Part shown: positions 62,284 to 64,000 of the stretch, one piece after another
Layout: each line of letters opens with the position of its first letter
How positions within the stretch are numbered: position 1 is the stretch's first letter
From: Sulfuritalea sp.
GTDB taxonomy: Bacteria; Pseudomonadota; Gammaproteobacteria; Burkholderiales; Rhodocyclaceae
Length of the DNA: 64,000 bases
Direction: 5' to 3'
NCBI GenBank assembly: GCA_016716965.1
Contig: JADJUP010000030.1
Span: forward strand, 1-64,000
The notes under the pieces: model-generated
Seen by the model: only the letters and a program-made list of their open reading frames with translations
Database searches by the model: none
Told to the model about the DNA's origin: nothing
Program-made: the position numbers and the translations under genes

Positions 62284-63753
62284 CTAGGTCAGGTAATCCA
62301 GCTGCAAACGAAGTTGCAGGGTCCGCGCCTGGCGCAGGGCTTCCTTGAGTATCTGTCGGTCGAATTTGTGCAGGCGATCCGGGTTGAGGCGATTGGCAGC
62401 ATCGGGAAACTCGCCCCCCACCTGGTTCTGCAGGCGCAGGCGCTGCATCTGGTAAAAGGCTGCCGCCATCGCCTCGACCTCCCTTGGCGGCAGCCGCAGG
62501 CCCATGCTCTTGCGCAGTCCGCGCAGTCGTTCGACGGTATTCGTGGCGACTACACCATGATCCAGCGCCAGTACGCGTGCCGCATCGACAAACAGGCGAA
62601 TTCCACGCAATTTGAGGTCGAGTGTATGCGGATGCGCCTTGCCACCATCGAGGCGAAAATCCCGCCACCATGCAAGAGGTGGCCGCTGCTCGAGGGCAAC
62701 GGAGGCCATCGCCCGCAGGAATGCGGTATTGCCGCCGGTACGACGCAACAGCCAGGCCTGCAATTTGGTCACCAACTCCTCGTGGCCGTAAAGCGGGCGA
62801 AAATCGAAGAAGATGGTGGCATTGAGCAGGGCCGTGGGTTTCGGCACTGCGATCCAGTCGTCGAAACACTGTTTCCATTCATCGAGGGAAAGGCACCAGG
62901 CAGGATTTCCAGCCATGATGTCGCCGCTGCACAGCGGGAAACCGCAGGCGTCGAGCGCCACATTGACGGCCTTGGCAAAGGGCAGGAACTTGAGTCGAAG
63001 TTCCGCCGCTTCCACCGCCGAATCCGCCGCGAATACGATCCCGTTGTCCTGATCCGTGACCAGGGTCTGTTCCAGCCGTCCTTCCGAACCGAAGACCATC
63101 CAGCACCACGGCACGTAAGGCAGTTCGAACTCACCCTCGACCAGGTCGATCACCTGCATGGCGATCAGGTCGTTGAGCACCGAAATCCACTCGCACAGCA
63201 ATTCCGGACCATCGCCGCTGGCAAGCCGACGCGTGGCGAAAATACGCACGGCGTTCGACTGGGTGGCAAGTTCGGCAATGCTGCGAGTCGACAGGATGGC
63301 ATCTATCAGGCTTGCAGAATCAGCCGACTGCATGCCGTACAAATCGGCCTGCGAGACGACATTGAAGAGGCGCCCATCGGAGTCCGTCAATACCAGATGG
63401 CGCATTCCGCGGCGAAACATGAGCAGCGTCGCCTGGTGCACGGTCGCGTCCGCCGACAGGCTCACCAACCCTCCGATCATCAGGCCGGCCACCGGGCCTG
63501 CAAGGTCGCATTCGTCGCTGACGATCGCGCGCAACGCATCGCGCGCGGTAACGATACCCAGCGGCACGCCGCTTGCGTCATCGACAACCACTGCCGCCTC
63601 GGCATCGCGCGCATCCATTGTGCGCAGCGCGTCGCGCACAGACCTTTCCGGGGAGACCTGGATTGGCGGGGCCAGAGCAAGATTACGCAAGCGCGTGTTG
63701 AGGTGGGCCGGCGCGGCCTCGGCGCCGTCGCCATCGATCGCTGAGTATTTCAT
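62284..63753 (-). CDS. CBS-pair / DUF294 nucleotidyltransferase-like protein
   Basis: 489 aa. Two CBS motifs at the N-terminus (PIQVSPERSVRDALRTM and LVSLSADATVHQATLLMF) bind an adenosine ligand. A GlnD-like nucleotidyltransferase core follows with GSEGRLEQTLVTDQDNGIVF, retaining the GS...D-x-D catalytic pattern. DUF294 proteins of this build are thought to be signal-responsive nucleotidyltransferases, often near acetate permeases. It lies between the hybrid kinase and a response regulator on the same strand, suggesting one signalling unit. Confidence 0.9.
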   Translation of the reverse strand: MKYSAIDGDGAEAAPAHLNTRLRNLALAPPIQVSPERSVRDALRTMDARDAEAAVVVDDASGVPLGIVTARDALRAIVSDECDLAGPVAGLMIGGLVSLSADATVHQATLLMFRRGMRHLVLTDSDGRLFNVVSQADLYGMQSADSASLIDAILSTRSIAELATQSNAVRIFATRRLASGDGPELLCEWISVLNDLIAMQVIDLVEGEFELPYVPWCWMVFGSEGRLEQTLVTDQDNGIVFAADSAVEAAELRLKFLPFAKAVNVALDACGFPLCSGDIMAGNPAWCLSLDEWKQCFDDWIAVPKPTALLNATIFFDFRPLYGHEELVTKLQAWLLRRTGGNTAFLRAMASVALEQRPPLAWWRDFRLDGGKAHPHTLDLKLRGIRLFVDAARVLALDHGVVATNTVERLRGLRKSMGLRLPPREVEAMAAAFYQMQRLRLQNQVGGEFPDAANRLNPDRLHKFDRQILKEALRQARTLQLRLQLDYLT

Positions 63754-63777
63754 GCCGAAACTCTCGCGTCGAACAAA

Positions 63778-64000
63778 TCAGGCATCGGCGAGCAAATCCT
63801 TGACCCGAGCCACCAATTCACGGGTCGAAAACGGCTTGGTCATGTAGTGGTCGGCACCCAGCGCCAGGCCCTTGGCAACTTCGGTGTCACGTCCTTTCGC
63901 GGTCAGCATGATGATGCGCAGGCCCTGCATTTGCGGATCGCTGCGCAGGTCCTGGCAGACTTCGAACCCGTTCCGCTGCGGCATCATCACGTCGAGGATG
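63778..64000 (-). CDS. Response regulator receiver domain, truncated by window edge
   Basis: C-terminal part of a CheY-like receiver. The phospho-acceptor segment (LDVMMPQRNGFEVCQDLR) runs to the right edge, and LTAKGRDTEVAKGLALGADHYMTKPF shows the conserved Thr and Lys. It ends right after the receiver (VKDLLADA), so no output domain follows. The start lies beyond 64000. It lies 24 nt upstream of the CBS-DUF294 gene. Confidence 0.9.
   Translation of the reverse strand, partial: ILDVMMPQRNGFEVCQDLRSDPQMQGLRIIMLTAKGRDTEVAKGLALGADHYMTKPFSTRELVARVKDLLADA

Noticed and set aside
62269..63744. 491-aa frame antisense to the CBS-DUF294 gene
   Set aside because: Shadow of a gene with clear CBS and nucleotidyltransferase motifs.

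Overview
The window is GC-rich chromosomal DNA of a betaproteobacterium, most likely a sulfur-oxidising relative of the Rhodocyclales or Sulfuritalea/Sterolibacterium group. Pointers are the rpsP-rimM-trmD-rplS operon, the ilvB-ilvH-ilvC / pssA-leuA block, an ECF sigma factor followed by DUF3619, DUF3106 and RDD genes, and a SoxYZAX-SoxB locus without SoxCD. The assignment is inference; no 16S rRNA is present. I see no phage, IS element, plasmid gene or CRISPR array.

Layout. 0-4 kb: the 3' part of an acetolactate-synthase-like TPP enzyme, a 46-aa secreted peptide with an exceptionally complete Shine-Dalgarno sequence, an EamA transporter and a Rieske oxygenase. 4-8 kb: xseB-ispA-dxs-folE2 (isoprenoid and folate precursors). 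8-10 kb: rpsP-rimM-trmD-rplS. 10-14 kb: a PilZ-like hypothetical protein, yihY, wrbA and a DUF2069 gene. 14-20 kb: leuA, pssA, ilvC, ilvH, ilvB (branched-chain amino acids and phospholipid). 20-22 kb: the ECF sigma module. 22-29 kb: lptFG, pepA-holC, a GST, purB and a DUF2322-like gene. 29-36 kb: cytochrome c', cytochrome b, secF-secD-yajC-tgt-queA and a Crp/Fnr regulator. 36-39 kb: tRNA-Leu(CAA) and kup. 39-44 kb: soxYZAX, soxB and a DsrE-like lipoprotein. 44-47.5 kb: a MacAB-type exporter whose ATPase gene is frameshifted. 47.5-53.5 kb: CYTH-CHAD, SixA, MarR with an alpha/beta hydrolase, an AsmA-like protein and RhlE. 53.5-59 kb: a STAS-MlaE/MlaF/MlaD lipid transporter, an FAH-family enzyme and an FGGY kinase. 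59-64 kb: a large hybrid sensor kinase, a CBS-DUF294 protein and the end of a response regulator.

Main discovery. A short sequence with consensus GTCGGCGCYGGCGNNACGGC occurs 12 times, in both orientations, inside nine copies' worth of coding sequence (eight genes) and at three intergenic sites. Inside genes it is read in different frames (KVGAGATA, AVAPAPTS, CRAAGADF), yet the nucleotides, including synonymous positions, stay fixed. Selection or propagation therefore acts on the DNA. It behaves like a genome-wide recognition word (DNA-uptake-like, or bound by a chromosome-organising protein) or a tiny mobile palindrome. It is absent between 9.2 and 30.9 kb, a stretch that looks lower in GC by eye.

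Other points: a CTG start on the sigma factor gene; three candidate leaderless messages with the -10 box exactly 6 nt before the ATG; a Leu-rich mini-ORF in the leuA leader; predicted lipoprotein SoxX and DsrE; and a CpxP/Spy-like helical insertion in the MacA homologue.
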